A stretch of DNA of 64,000 nucleotides, from the NCBI RefSeq assembly GCF_004366075.1, contig NZ_SODU01000002.1, forward strand, positions 1,240,758-1,304,757, given 5' to 3'. Positions 23,601 to 30,474 of this stretch are shown one piece after another; within the stretch, counting starts at the first letter, position 1; each line of letters opens with the position of its first letter. The notes under the pieces are model-generated. The model had not been told where the DNA came from. It did no database searches and worked only from the letters and a program-made list of their open reading frames with translations. Position numbers and translations under genes: made by a program. This stretch comes from Kribbella pratensis (GTDB lineage Bacteria > Actinomycetota > Actinomycetes > Propionibacteriales > Kribbellaceae).

Positions 23601-26454
23601 CTGGCCGTGGCGGGCCGATCCGCTGTCGATGAGCTCGACGTCCGGCCTCGACGGAAAGGCAGCGCTTTCCTACGGCCGGCAGGCGCTCGGTAGCGTCCTC
23701 GCCTGGTTCACCGGCGGCACCGTCAACCAGGTCACGCAGGTCGAGAGCACGTCGCCGGTCGCGGTCTTCGCGGTGCAGCACACGCTTTCCGTCGCGGAGG
23801 GCGAAGAGACGTTCTACACCAGTTCGCCGAGCGAGACCGCGCACATCCTGATCGACAGCGACCTCCTGCCGTACGACGACGCGCTGCCGCCGACCCCGCC
23901 CACGGGACCCGTGCGACCGTCCGTTCTCCAGCGGATGACCTTGCTCGCGCTCGGTGCTACGGAGTTCACCGCGAAGTTGCCCAAGGCAATCAGGAACGAG
24001 GCGACCGCGCTCCAGCAGCTCGGAGTCTTCCTCAATCCGCGGAACCTGCTCGCCCACCCGGAATGGATCGGCACCGGCTACCGCACCACCCTTCTGGTGC
24101 CCGGCATCGGTGGGATCTCGAGACGGATCGCGGTCTCGCTCACCTGCCGGTTGCAGAACCCGCAGCTGGTAGCCGTGACCGAAGGCGTCAGCGGCGACAT
24201 CAACCTCGCGCTCGGAAACCACGGCTCGGGAACCGGACGCCCGTACGGCGGGAGCACCCAAGCGTCCGCTGGGGTTTCCGAGAATTCGGCCGGTGGCGGG
24301 TTCAACGCGTCACTCGGAACCAGCGGCTCCACGGGCCGGACCGATCAGGACATCTGGGGCGTCGAGCGACTGACGATCGAGACCGGGCGGCACTACGTCT
24401 TCACCGCCGACGCCGAGGTGTCGCTTACGGTGGGCAACCATCAGCCGACGGAGTCGAAGGTCGGCACCGTCTTCCAGCTCGCCGAGCGGGAAGCGCTCCG
24501 GTTCTACGCGCAGAACGAACTCGCGCTGCCGCTGCAGCAGGTCGCCGACGCCGTAGAACGTTTTCTGCACGGGCACCTGAAGCTCGACCGCCGGGCCGCG
24601 ACCGGTGTGGTACGTCGCTACCGTGCGGAACTCGCCGCAGCCCGCGGACGTGGGACGCCCGTACCCGCGCTGTCCGCCGATCACACCGCGCAGGCTCTCG
24701 CCGCGAAGCTCCGTCCGAGCCCGCGACCGCAGCCGGGGACTCCCGAGCAGCGGTTGGCCGAGATCCTCCGCGATCAGCCGCCGCCCCGGATCGACCTGCC
24801 GGAGCACTACCGGCAGCACCTCGGGTTCAGCCTGATCGAGAGCACGGAGCTCGACGGGAACCACGAGCTACTGGCCGAGGTGTACGACGTACTGCGCAGT
24901 GAGTTCGATCTCGATCCGGCGCAGGACCTGGCGTTGGCTCAGGCGCTGTTCGTCGACCTCGCCGGGAAGCGGTGGTGGGGGCGGCTGGAGGACATGCTCG
25001 GGCGCAGCGGGTTCGCGCGGACCTATCCGGTGGGGCGTCCGGGACGACTGTCGGCGGAGCAGGTGACGCTGCGGATCCGGGCCGAGTTCGCCGACGAGGC
25101 GGAGAGGTTGGGCGAGGCGAAGGATGTCGTCGGGATCGTGCAGCGGTACCTGTACGGCGATCGGAGCCGGTCGCGGAGCAGCGGGCGGTCGACCGGCCTC
25201 GGGGCGGACGGTTCGGTCGATCCCACGCGGTCGGGGTCGGCGAGCACGGATCGGAGCGAGGGTACGTCGACGAGCGCCGGCGATCAGGTGACGCGGTTGG
25301 AACGGATCGCCGGGTTCGACGGGATGACGCGGGTCGGGCGGCGGATGCGGTTGCGGATCGAGGTGGAGCACGACGTGGCGGCGCCGACGCGGACTCCGCT
25401 CGGGCAGCGGTTGTCGCCACGGTTGTCGGTGACGCGGACGGCCCGGGAGCTGACCGGGAAGGTCGTGCAGCTGATGCCGACCGCTGCGATCGGGCGGAAG
25501 GTGCCGTCGGTGCCGGTTGTGCCGGGGGAGGTGGAGTTGCCGTCGATGTACCACGTCGAGGGTGTCGGGCCTGTTGACGGTCGGGCCGATCTGTTCGACG
25601 TGGTCGTCGACGAGTTGGCGGACGAGGAGCTGCTCGGGGTTGACGGCGTACGGGCGCAGCTCGCCGGACTCGAGAACAAGCTGTCGGCTTCGGCGCTGAA
25701 CGCACAGTTCAGCCGGATGGCGTCGGAGGAGGGGTTCACCCTTGCTCCGTTGGAGGTTCCTGGTTCGAAGCAGGACACGGTCGAAGTGACGATTCGCGCG
25801 CGGGTTTCCACTGTCGAGGTCGTTTCGGCGCCGTTCGCCGGGGAGCTGGGTGAGGTCAACCGGCACCAGGAGACGGCCTCCACCACGACGACGACGGGCC
25901 GGATGCTCCCGGTCGCTGGGTCCGGGACGTACGCCGCTGTGGGCGCCGGCATCGGCGACCAGGTGTCGGACGCCACGACGGACCTCCGCGGCGCCCGCAC
26001 CGAACGCAGCCACTTCGAGAAAGGCAACCTCGTCACGGTCCGCGTCCGGGTCGCCTACGACCTCACCATCACCCGCACCCACCACACCCCAACCGGCACC
26101 ACCCGCCAACGCTCCATCAACCACGTCCCCGCCGCCACCACCGGCCGCGCCTACCTGACCCTCCACGAATCCGACCACCAGAACCTCGTCCCACCCACTC
26201 CACCAACCCCACCAACTCCACCAAGCCCACCCACGCCGACCCCACCAACCCAGCCCACCGTTCCGGTGCCGCCGGACCCTCCCACCGTGCCGATGCCGCC
26301 AACTCCTCCCTCCGCGCCGGCGAGTGTGGAGGACGGGAACGTTGAGGCGGGTGTGGTGTCTTCGCGGTGGCAGCCCATTCATACCGGGGCTTCTACGTTG
26401 CTGGCGTTTCAGCGGGCTCGGCGGTTGGCCGAGGAACGATGGAAAGCGGAATGA
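14602..26454 (+). CDS. Giant T7SS polymorphic-toxin-like open frame (3,950 codons), probably a fusion of two genes
   Basis: The frame opens at a GTG with a T7SS-type helical domain (residues 1-~110; W62 in PGVWRDPQG), a Gly/Ala-rich hydrophobic region (~115-310) and a Gln/Pro/Thr linker (~320-640). A repeated ~55-residue alpha/beta module follows at ~690. Next come a nuclease-like motif (D954, then V-V-E973-A-K975-G) and an HExxH site (H1379-E-K-T-H1383, with Glu residues 16-20 further on). After residue ~1,411 the frame has poor codon usage until ~1,500, exactly where an out-of-frame gene (18854-19102) sits. The rest holds three more module copies, a degenerate HQLSH (2144-2148), a coiled coil (~2,264-2,333), three Ser/Gly/Ala-rich beta segments (~2,695, ~3,184, ~3,752) and a Thr-Pro-Pro tail. 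Likely true units are a toxin ending near 18838 and a second gene from the GTG at 19162. Secretion through the adjacent T7SS is inferred. Confidence 0.75.
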   Translation: MIPEPDTILWPPLRKAIDTTFPIWVDEDAAFELRDLWKSAADDLQTAVTQASAANGQLPGVWRDPQGIGFHQKIDQLLNSPYTGTAELITAMRELSAMAGEYGRQIVWVKDQIYAELAANVIAFALSFGLPPGIGDFVRARIITGMAGRIATFIAGRVAQMAAFASRIGRLTPAIVKETAWEMIEEPAINIGANVIDIWRGQRDSISWRDTVIAGTAGGVGSIGSRVLAPVGWVASVPARVAFRSPGRLRDAAIKGSSGFVVNGITSPVSGTFVQAVADGKNPWTQDYGKALVEQGLGAGTLAGMRIGAHELGHALAGNHSQTQAGTTDTGKPTGTAEGPADNPPDGPPPNTPAEATGNSTSPSTSAAGQTATAQQTATAQQTATGTDPSAAAATDTSQAVDQSSAKADQPSAQAGTDQSGGQSLAGTHPPLTTAAAGPPAATHAPPTAAPTSTPDVTSTPPAPSAASTPTTAPAASTNQPASAPTTATNPNASAQHQTPAQNHPAPNQSAPNQSVQNQPGQNQSAQNQPGQNQSAQSQNGQGQAAQNQVGRGESAARPGNSPSQQNAVPEGKKTGSQDTADDAPTTDTTDATDATDPVGSGRGEGGQSEVQGVGPVLLAGSAVSASEANTASEATTRPQPREETAPSEPALPVLTRVDGPPAEGSASKGSPVGPRLFRPVEEAGEDFGRVDPDAYAALREYADSLVRKGFEVSLRAVRVPGSAAGVVLEVTAVDGTTETITGTAWDVLDQVSPIPPVVVDAAAVAAAGSVAGAAQQELVKQLNERAADGSLTALAGRMRKAFYQVGPDSRPRIGILSRRAGRTEAAPDRTFKVRFGDQDLSVRLPWVEQRSIDNQEAGRNHRRTDLALAAVIDGHPIGRARVDLSDPILDVSQAVLDSLTATVEAWQDGAFHVGPEQVGDEFARTIEGWLAARHAGDRVFRVYLTLSGRGGFDQIYVRLSADGTVTGFAVVEAKGPNADLGAGLGTDGETRYAQGHWDYVRELLAQLSDPAREDRAGVLTAEIVEVHTSAEERADQYASRTVAETEHRIAELREAYAEHMADEAVADRELSHREAQVLAKKAARDAGLTVKDAKNAGSAAYREAKNATREAARAKALEEFARRDLGTVVEALEAHAADLTRKEPAAPNPRPNAANDAWKKYVDSAWNAGKARALADWAARNTETVREFLADPDAARRAWYDAAYEAASADDGNAGPRTRVPLKPEIRTPFQDSAALAAALLPFLDNGSLEYFVVRALIAADESGVARPQGIEITEYSMDPNRTAQHDHTGGRRINQEAVDRGDGLERTAGTVEEVAAAAGVDLSEIDVVVLDDAADYAYLDDTGAMASAQQLDDGTVRVLLGPASFADRETLAKTLAHEKTHADQFRAGRVADGNVPEMEREAHASEAAAVERLRAHDQVHDRSDVRPAEPARHRDPWEDPRRGGPGRHGPPDRGHEPGRADPGRRTELFRRDDPDGAADGPRTRPDAPAGDGSRQSGLSPDRPGTPKRNEVLVGGDGEVTVRIRSLGSPRPTSAGGVRRLVVEAMLAGWGGFRGTGEGVFPADARVPWEDFVRLEEAVDSAVRRGLEVDLTLVMNPETKWLEATAHVTDPVTDESVTYRRAPVAEIANRLHPTVARTADPTQPPPPTPLGAVGDSVRIGVTEHGLSAVLPAELVGDPEALAQLEARWVALVRAGYQVEVTVTKVAGRHAVVDALEFTVAVTDPHSSVAAEARDVYGPAGVRALVEQMITEQQSPGGRHRQPDGAPTEDGPRYLTPAAFDPTGGPVVGEVRPNDSANRARWSFGTPGRADEVVLELHEVRPPERLLNPGGKSEALPRIPLDWAFARGRARGLIPPGVRISEQEFAALEQRVQRLIADGHVVSVRLRVLNGRLVVDAYVRETATGRSALHEDLSLPDLVVALDDQVLAAPPGVAEVAVRAAAANLGAIHLQDGSLRVATADGRQVVIPAEVLARITAELGQPGATQEALDAEAIRRVGEHLGVVNPGRAARSPADVLRAAAHRVAAAEITRRAQELSGGHQNEQPHRTQEGSPRADGGRGFAARALAALESVLGSDLGGLTVGDPSVVGQLVVVDMQHFRVRVGRVRRGKAASTEVRAGTAQDPHVVTFAAGVADSQLARVWVHQLSHTLQELRAPEGGPLRRLWSRLTGTGRNAWVDAKFNEFRHLQRQWTRGDRPELRQDIERLVNAIRKRGHVPPTLPWNTPIPLDARADLKAAITRQLVGLDETIASLHALIASKDSAAEEAIDAARKEAEKRRQVAKDDGAIARRRAAEAEGRKQIELAYWHRQIAAQYKQALAKVTAARAGYAQLLQSAANATPRHLVAEAHKSAAEVAAYQTALENLAPPIPALPSMQPTGRLPHLTALTERINAALVANGIDQTFTADELQQLLGAEFGRILTDDGVVLRVGSKHPADLRIKLSVDELVEVRDPKVKASEIINGLFPQGGRRLATAATSRFDAAITVPLTALLKVLGAVIRQPWLSDLTLKVEVGGGRTRAVTGNAAEYAQTGAVEDNRGESVLYTGKASWQLDVRTDRRWSATETVAEGNPEDATELRAWVSHAYTVDPAQETRRLDHANGLLPAHLLTSITGLEQLTDDVIESNEDRLAKLGSGRTQVEEQLHAVLNNDLPSRLAESTDHPVLRPLTVDGKPVGHVEVTTRIRYEQVELVGAQSTTHWQESVRIGFSTTSAQQSFGASASVSAKAGYDGAAVHDIDPDGTDVGPTVSGGRTATRSEALSGGGTSIHVGVHRFTGPTQAYSMVLSHVVKVVLDGKAATTPRDSTVVARVRVKDAYRYGLPVDRSAVHNGGQIVDGEVDPNAVVPGRKLEFPAWAKDAAGRLNTAGPWNVQAVTGGKAAFEAIMARLAGRGFVPPLDRNGSPDLTKLSTDPMERHSQLLNLEELREQLSTERLEAGYDIAVRDGILITLTRARTRQPTENVVLRIGIEPHASRPLGVTDHESVVLLNIGSETAGRTSSRSKVWPWRADPLSMSSTSGLDGKAALSYGRQALGSVLAWFTGGTVNQVTQVESTSPVAVFAVQHTLSVAEGEETFYTSSPSETAHILIDSDLLPYDDALPPTPPTGPVRPSVLQRMTLLALGATEFTAKLPKAIRNEATALQQLGVFLNPRNLLAHPEWIGTGYRTTLLVPGIGGISRRIAVSLTCRLQNPQLVAVTEGVSGDINLALGNHGSGTGRPYGGSTQASAGVSENSAGGGFNASLGTSGSTGRTDQDIWGVERLTIETGRHYVFTADAEVSLTVGNHQPTESKVGTVFQLAEREALRFYAQNELALPLQQVADAVERFLHGHLKLDRRAATGVVRRYRAELAAARGRGTPVPALSADHTAQALAAKLRPSPRPQPGTPEQRLAEILRDQPPPRIDLPEHYRQHLGFSLIESTELDGNHELLAEVYDVLRSEFDLDPAQDLALAQALFVDLAGKRWWGRLEDMLGRSGFARTYPVGRPGRLSAEQVTLRIRAEFADEAERLGEAKDVVGIVQRYLYGDRSRSRSSGRSTGLGADGSVDPTRSGSASTDRSEGTSTSAGDQVTRLERIAGFDGMTRVGRRMRLRIEVEHDVAAPTRTPLGQRLSPRLSVTRTARELTGKVVQLMPTAAIGRKVPSVPVVPGEVELPSMYHVEGVGPVDGRADLFDVVVDELADEELLGVDGVRAQLAGLENKLSASALNAQFSRMASEEGFTLAPLEVPGSKQDTVEVTIRARVSTVEVVSAPFAGELGEVNRHQETASTTTTTGRMLPVAGSGTYAAVGAGIGDQVSDATTDLRGARTERSHFEKGNLVTVRVRVAYDLTITRTHHTPTGTTRQRSINHVPAATTGRAYLTLHESDHQNLVPPTPPTPPTPPSPPTPTPPTQPTVPVPPDPPTVPMPPTPPSAPASVEDGNVEAGVVSSRWQPIHTGASTLLAFQRARRLAEERWKAE
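15712..15756 (+). repeat. 18-bp tandem repeat in the toxin linker
   Basis: The unit GACCGCCACCGCCCAACA is repeated in tandem about 2.5 times. It encodes the repeat TATAQQ in the low-complexity linker between the T7SS domain and the first module of the giant protein. The copies are nearly identical, so the length probably varies by slippage. Confidence 0.75.
16150..16218 (+). repeat. 30-bp tandem repeat encoding QNQPGQNQSA
   Basis: A unit encoding QNQPGQNQSA is repeated about 2.3 times with near-identical bases, and degenerate copies lie on both sides (PNQSAPNQSVQNQ..., SQNGQGQAAQ). It extends the disordered Gln/Asn linker of the giant protein. Confidence 0.75.
16672..16833 (+). other. Module copy 1 of a four-copy alpha/beta repeat in the giant frame
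   Basis: The segment encodes VDPDAYAALREYADSLVRKG then FEVSLRAVRV and VVLEVTAVDG: a helix ending in V-R-x-G followed by a strand hairpin. Copies 2-4 lie near 19300-19464 (WEDFVRLEEAVDSAVRRG), 19630-19800 (PEALAQLEARWVALVRAG) and 20170-20330 (EQEFAALEQRVQRLIADG). One copy lies before and three after the embedded small gene, so both parts share ancestry. The function is unknown. Confidence 0.6.
18854..19102 (+). CDS. EF-Tu domain II-like small protein, embedded out of frame in the giant toxin frame
   Basis: The 82-aa protein reads like the second beta-barrel domain of translation GTPases: FTIEATYDLPSRPGIVTPGR, a DGAVRAGMVLRIEG loop, RIRGVEL, a central TRTALLM and a terminal LRPGTVLVSP. These match the EF-Tu segments IEDVFxIxGRGTVVTGR, GxxKVGDEVEI, TGVEM, VGVLL and ERGQVL. 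It has its own ATG, an AAAGG at 18839-18843 and its own TGA. A TAG (18836-18838) just upstream excludes in-frame fusion. Third codon positions are almost all G/C in this frame, while the overlapping long frame has many A/T there. There is no GTPase domain. By position after a toxin domain it could be an immunity or decoy protein (inference). Stand-alone domain-II proteins exist, so another role is possible. Confidence 0.75.
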   Translation: MTRFTIEATYDLPSRPGIVTPGRIHDGAVRAGMVLRIEGTNRDVRIRGVELSCSAGTTRTALLMDREHAPMLRPGTVLVSPA

Positions 26455-26957
26455 TGTTGCCTGTAGCAAGAACTCGTGACGAGGCCCGGCTCTACCTCGA
26501 TCTGACCCCGTGCGCCTGCGGCGAAGTGGACGCGGACTGGCAGCACGCAACCGGTCTGCTCGACGGCGAGCTGGTCAGCGTGTACGACGCGACCTGCCCG
26601 AACTGCGACGCCGAACGCGAGTACACCTTCGGCCTCCCCGAGCACGAGACCGCCGCCGAGTTCCCCAACTTCGGTGGGCCCGAGCCGTCACAGCTCATCG
26701 ACCCGGGCCGCTGGATGGCGCTGGCCGATCACCTGGCCGGCAACCTCCCCGCCGACGACCCGGGAACAGTCACCCACGCCCTGCAGTTCGCTGCCGCCGC
26801 AGTCGCCGAGGTCATCAAGTTCATTCCCCCGGGTGAAACCGCCGTACCAGCCGACGCCTTCTGGACCCCCGAAGGTCGAGCCGCCTACGAAGCCGACCCG
26901 GGCCGCTTCCACCGCACTCGCCTCGGGATCACCCAACAGACCTACCGCACCACCTGA
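26439..26957 (+). CDS. Zinc-ribbon-like protein following the toxin gene (candidate immunity protein)
   Basis: This protein of about 172 aa has C-A-C-G near residue 26 and C-P-N-C near 56, a four-cysteine set consistent with a zinc ribbon. It then has a strand-rich part (REYTFGLPE) and a helical C-terminal half (VTHALQFAAAAVAEVIKFIP). The ATG at 26439 follows GAGGAA and overlaps the end of the giant frame by 16 bases; an ATG at 26451 overlaps its TGA and is an alternative. Small cysteine-containing proteins of this kind commonly follow actinobacterial polymorphic toxin genes, so immunity or toxin-binding is inferred. Confidence 0.75.
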   Translation: MESGMMLPVARTRDEARLYLDLTPCACGEVDADWQHATGLLDGELVSVYDATCPNCDAEREYTFGLPEHETAAEFPNFGGPEPSQLIDPGRWMALADHLAGNLPADDPGTVTHALQFAAAAVAEVIKFIPPGETAVPADAFWTPEGRAAYEADPGRFHRTRLGITQQTYRTT

Positions 26958-27039
26958 ACCGTTGGCATGAAGCGGTCAACGGCCGATGCCGGCGCGCGCC
27001 CGTCGTCACGCTGTGGGGAAGGCGAGCTGAGGAGACGTC

Positions 27040-27810
27040 ATGAGTGCCAGTCCGTACGTACCGCCGAGTCGGAGTGGAGCGATACCGACAGGCCGCTTCC
27101 GGCAGAATCACAACCTCGGGATCGCGGCGTCGGTGGCGGTGGGAGTTGTCGTCCCCGCAAGCGCCTTCACCTCGTACACCGACCTACACCTCGCCGCGGC
27201 GGTTCGGGATTACGCGTACACCGGCGGCGACGTGGCGGCGCTCAACGACGCGGACCGGCTGAGCCGCCTGGGCTCACTGGCCAATCTGGTGCTGTTTCTG
27301 GTGGCAGGCGTCCTGGTCATCGTCTGGCTGTGGCGGGCGCGGGCGAACGCGCAGTTCTTCTGCGATGCGCCGCACCGCCACCGCCGGGGCTGGGTCATCG
27401 GTGGCTGGATGGTTCCGATCATCAGCCTCTGGTTCCCCGTGCAGGTCGTCGACGACGTCGTCCGCGCGAGCAGTCCGTACGTCTGGCCGCGGGACGGTTC
27501 GCTTCAGGCTGCCCCACCGGCCAAGGTCGTCCGCAGGTGGTGGGGCACGTATCTGGGGATGAATCTGACCAGCCTGTTCGCGACCACCCAGCAGTCCAAC
27601 GGGTTGGCCGCCCCGAGCGCCTCGGCAGCTCTGCGCGGTCTTGACACTGGAGCGTCTCTGTCGATCGTCAGCACCGTCCTGGCTGTTCTGTCGGCGATCT
27701 TCATGATCCAGTTGATCGCGCTCGTCGATCGCCTGCAGAGTTCGCGGCCGCCGATTCCGTGGTGGCAGACGCCGCTCAACCCGCCCGTCCCAGGGCCTGC
27801 GCCCTGGTGA
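27040..27810 (+). CDS. DUF4328 integral membrane protein
   Basis: The 256-aa protein has four predicted transmembrane helices (around residues 23-42, 78-100, 115-137 and 206-230). The DUF4328 signatures are present: an R-A-N-A-x-F-F segment after TM2 and the GWMVPIISLWFPVQVVDDV helix, followed by a W-W-G-T-Y-L motif. Its function is unknown; the family is common in actinobacteria. GAGGAG lies before the ATG. The 3' end overlaps the convergent penicillin-acylase gene by 35 bases. Confidence 0.85.
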   Translation: MSASPYVPPSRSGAIPTGRFRQNHNLGIAASVAVGVVVPASAFTSYTDLHLAAAVRDYAYTGGDVAALNDADRLSRLGSLANLVLFLVAGVLVIVWLWRARANAQFFCDAPHRHRRGWVIGGWMVPIISLWFPVQVVDDVVRASSPYVWPRDGSLQAAPPAKVVRRWWGTYLGMNLTSLFATTQQSNGLAAPSASAALRGLDTGASLSIVSTVLAVLSAIFMIQLIALVDRLQSSRPPIPWWQTPLNPPVPGPAPW

Positions 27811-30385
27811 GGAATGCGAACTGAGCCGTCTTGGTGCTGCCGTCCGGTTGGGTGATCTTGGCCTCGGGACCGAGGGTGAATCCGCTGCGTCGGAACCGGT
27901 CGATCGCCCGGGTGTTGCGTACGTCGGGCTCGACCACGATCCGCGGATTTCCGAGTTCCTCGAAGACGAATTGGGCGAGTGCGTCGACCAGTTGCCCCGT
28001 GAACCCGCTCCGCGTTTCGCCGGGTGCGATCAGCAGATGTACGCCGAGATCGCCCGCCGCGACGTCGTACGCGGAACCCGCGGGATCCGCCTGCGGGTCG
28101 TAGGTCTGCAGGAGAGCGACCGGTACGTCGTCCAGCCGCACGACGTACACGTGATGCGTCGGCACCGAGTCCAGGAACTGGTACGTGGCCGCGATCTCGT
28201 CCCGCGACAACGCGGCCATACCCCAGAACGCCGCCCGCTCCGCCGTCACCCACTCGTAGATCAGATCGAGGTCACGCGACGGATCCGCCTCCTCGATCCG
28301 CACGGTCCCGAACCCGTCGACGGCGACCGAGTACGTGCGATCCTCCCGGACCACCGCACCGTCGGCCGGCACGAGCGAACCGCGCAACCACGACGGCAAC
28401 TGGTCGTGATGGTGCGGATCTCCGAGTACGCCGGACGCGCCGAGCGGCACCACCCACCGGCTGGCCGAGCGGTCGGCGAGGTCCCAGGCGTACCGGGCCG
28501 CGGATGCGCGGATGCAGACGTCGGCGAGCCCGGGCAGGCTCGACGTCGACATCACGCAATGGTGGTCCCCGGACAGGCTGAGGTCGTACGGCTGCTCACC
28601 GGGCGCGAACACCGCGCCGCGCAACGCATGCAGCGGTGTGAGCTGGTGGGTCTCGCCCCAAGGCGGGCGCGGGCTGTTGGCGGCCACCTCTTCCAAGGCC
28701 TCGCGGGCAAGCCATTGGATGTTGACGTGCGGGATCAGGTCGGTGGCGAGGAGGTTCTCGAGCGCATACGAGACATGCGTGAGCGGGTCCATCCACGGGA
28801 TGAAGATCTCGGCGACGTCGGCGTTCTCGAGCATCGTGAAGTGGTCGGTGAGGCGGGAGACGAGCGCCTTGCGGACCGCGGCGTACGACGAGGCCGTCGT
28901 ACTGGTGGCGTCCATGTGGCGGTCCCAGGCGAGCAGTTCGGTGCGGAGGGCAACTGCTTGGGTGGAAAGATCTTCGAGGTCGGTCAGTAGGTCCAGGACG
29001 GAGCCGGCCGAGCCGAGGTATGTGTCGCGGTGGATGGTCGGCATGTCGTCGAGCTTCCAGTCGTCGCGCGCTTCCACGAGTTCGCGGATGCGGTCGGCGC
29101 GGTGGGGTGCGGCGAACTCGACACCCAACGGCGTCGCCAGTCCCCGCGCGTTGGCCATCACCGCCGGGCCGTCCACGTCCGCCCGCGGCATCTCGTGCCA
29201 GCCGTCCCACGCGTGCTCAGCCTCCCAGGCCGGTACGACGCGCAACCTGTTCGCCCGCGCCCGTCGAGGCACGACCCCGGCTGTTCGATGGAGGAGCCCG
29301 CCTGCAGTATCAGCCGCGAGTACGACGTTCACCGGCTCAACCCAGTTTTCAAATGCCGAGTCGACATCCCTCACGGTGGTTGCTCCCAGCAACCGCCGCA
29401 TCACCTCAAACCCGAGCCGCCCGGTGACACGCGGAGGGTAACGAAGAGAGGTCACCCGCTCCACCCCGCCGGCGCCCTCGGCGTCCGGCATGATCACCGG
29501 TCCGCGTTCGGTCTCGATCACTTCGATCTCGACGGGATCGGCGTCGGCGACCTCTACCACCTCGGTGTGGTGAGAAGCCGGTTCCCAGCCGGTCGGGCCG
29601 AGCGCTTCTACGCCCGACTCGGTTCGACGGAGTTGTTCGGCGTACAGGTCCTGGTAGTCAGCCATCGCGTTGGTGATGGACCAGGCGACGCTGCCGGTGT
29701 GCCCGAAGTGCGCGAGCCCCGGAATCCCAGGAACCGCAAGCCCGAGTACGTCGTACTCGGGGCACGTCAGCCGGATCTGCTGATACACACCAGGGCTCTC
29801 GATGTACCGATGCGGATCGCCAGCGACGATCGCCTGACCACTGGCGGTGTGCGATCCCGGGATCAACCATCCGTTGCTCCCCGCCCCATGAGGACCCTCT
29901 GACGAGAACAATTCCAGCGACGCCTCCCCGAGTCGCTGCGCGACATGGGTGCGCCAAAGCTTCGAAGGGAACCCGGCGAACAGGATGTGCACCGCCAACC
30001 AGATCCCGAGCGGCGCCCACGGCTCCCACTTCTGCAAAGTCAGCCCCGTCTGGGCGAACTCCGGCGCGCGCAACGCACCACCCGGCAGCGCGTGGTTCAC
30101 CCCCTCGACGTACGCCGTGACCCACTCGCGCGTCTCGTCGTCGAGCGACTCGAAGCACCGCTGCGCCGTGTCCGCCAACCGCGCCTGCCGCGCGAACACG
30201 TCCCACCCGGTCGCCTCCGCCCCGAGGAACGCCGCGCTCGTCCCGAGGTACCGACGGCGCTCCAGCTCGATCTGCCAGGCGCGGTCCCGCGCGGCGTTCA
30301 CGCCTTGCAGGTACACCAACGCGAGCGGATCCCCGGCCTGCAGGTGCGGTACGCCGTACGTGTCCCGGAACACCCTCGCGTTCAC
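27776..30385 (-). CDS. Penicillin acylase family (peptidase S45) domain fused to AlcB/IucB-type siderophore acyltransferase domain
   Basis: The 869-aa protein is a two-domain fusion. Residues 1 to ~680 form an Ntn-hydrolase of the penicillin amidase family (FRDTYGVPHL and RDRAWQIELERRR near the start). The nucleophile is Ser170 in GAGSNGWLIPG, the expected autocleavage site, and HFGHTGSVAWSITNAM follows. Unlike secreted family members it has no signal peptide. Residues ~690-869 are a GNAT domain of the hydroxylysine/siderophore acetyltransferase type (DLDLIYEWVTAERAAFWGM, ending NTRAIDRFRRSGF). The GTG start follows GGGGAC. An iron-box-like operator lies 18 bases upstream and a siderophore-interacting protein is divergent. 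It probably adds or removes an acyl group on a siderophore, as PvdQ does for pyoverdine (inference). Confidence 0.88.
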   Translation of the reverse strand: MNARVFRDTYGVPHLQAGDPLALVYLQGVNAARDRAWQIELERRRYLGTSAAFLGAEATGWDVFARQARLADTAQRCFESLDDETREWVTAYVEGVNHALPGGALRAPEFAQTGLTLQKWEPWAPLGIWLAVHILFAGFPSKLWRTHVAQRLGEASLELFSSEGPHGAGSNGWLIPGSHTASGQAIVAGDPHRYIESPGVYQQIRLTCPEYDVLGLAVPGIPGLAHFGHTGSVAWSITNAMADYQDLYAEQLRRTESGVEALGPTGWEPASHHTEVVEVADADPVEIEVIETERGPVIMPDAEGAGGVERVTSLRYPPRVTGRLGFEVMRRLLGATTVRDVDSAFENWVEPVNVVLAADTAGGLLHRTAGVVPRRARANRLRVVPAWEAEHAWDGWHEMPRADVDGPAVMANARGLATPLGVEFAAPHRADRIRELVEARDDWKLDDMPTIHRDTYLGSAGSVLDLLTDLEDLSTQAVALRTELLAWDRHMDATSTTASSYAAVRKALVSRLTDHFTMLENADVAEIFIPWMDPLTHVSYALENLLATDLIPHVNIQWLAREALEEVAANSPRPPWGETHQLTPLHALRGAVFAPGEQPYDLSLSGDHHCVMSTSSLPGLADVCIRASAARYAWDLADRSASRWVVPLGASGVLGDPHHHDQLPSWLRGSLVPADGAVVREDRTYSVAVDGFGTVRIEEADPSRDLDLIYEWVTAERAAFWGMAALSRDEIAATYQFLDSVPTHHVYVVRLDDVPVALLQTYDPQADPAGSAYDVAAGDLGVHLLIAPGETRSGFTGQLVDALAQFVFEELGNPRIVVEPDVRNTRAIDRFRRSGFTLGPEAKITQPDGSTKTAQFAFLTRAQALGRAG

Positions 30386-30403
30386 AAACAGTCCCCACTT
30401 CAG

Positions 30404-30422
30404 TTAGGTTAGGCTGCACTAA
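30404..30422. promoter_or_regulatory. IdeR/DtxR-type iron box between the acylase fusion and the siderophore-interacting protein
   Basis: TTAGGTTAGGCTGCACTAA matches the IdeR/DtxR consensus TTAGGTTAGGCTAACCTAA at 16 of 19 positions, with the left half perfect. A further CTTA continues the right half. It is placed to repress both divergent genes when iron is plentiful. Confidence 0.82.
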
Positions 30423-30474
30423 CTTACGCGGCAGTGTCCTGCCGCCACAACCGCATTCTCGCTGGAGGTCCATC

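Noticed and set aside
17155..24261. Long reverse-strand open frames (over 1,000 codons each) opposite the giant gene
   Set aside because: They are antisense to well-marked forward coding sequence, have no ribosome-binding sites or domains, and show Arg/Pro-rich composition typical of G/C-rich antisense frames.
26959..26982. CCGTTG/CAACGG inverted repeat after the zinc-ribbon gene
   Set aside because: Six-base arms with a 12-base loop are too weak for a terminator call in this G/C-rich sequence.
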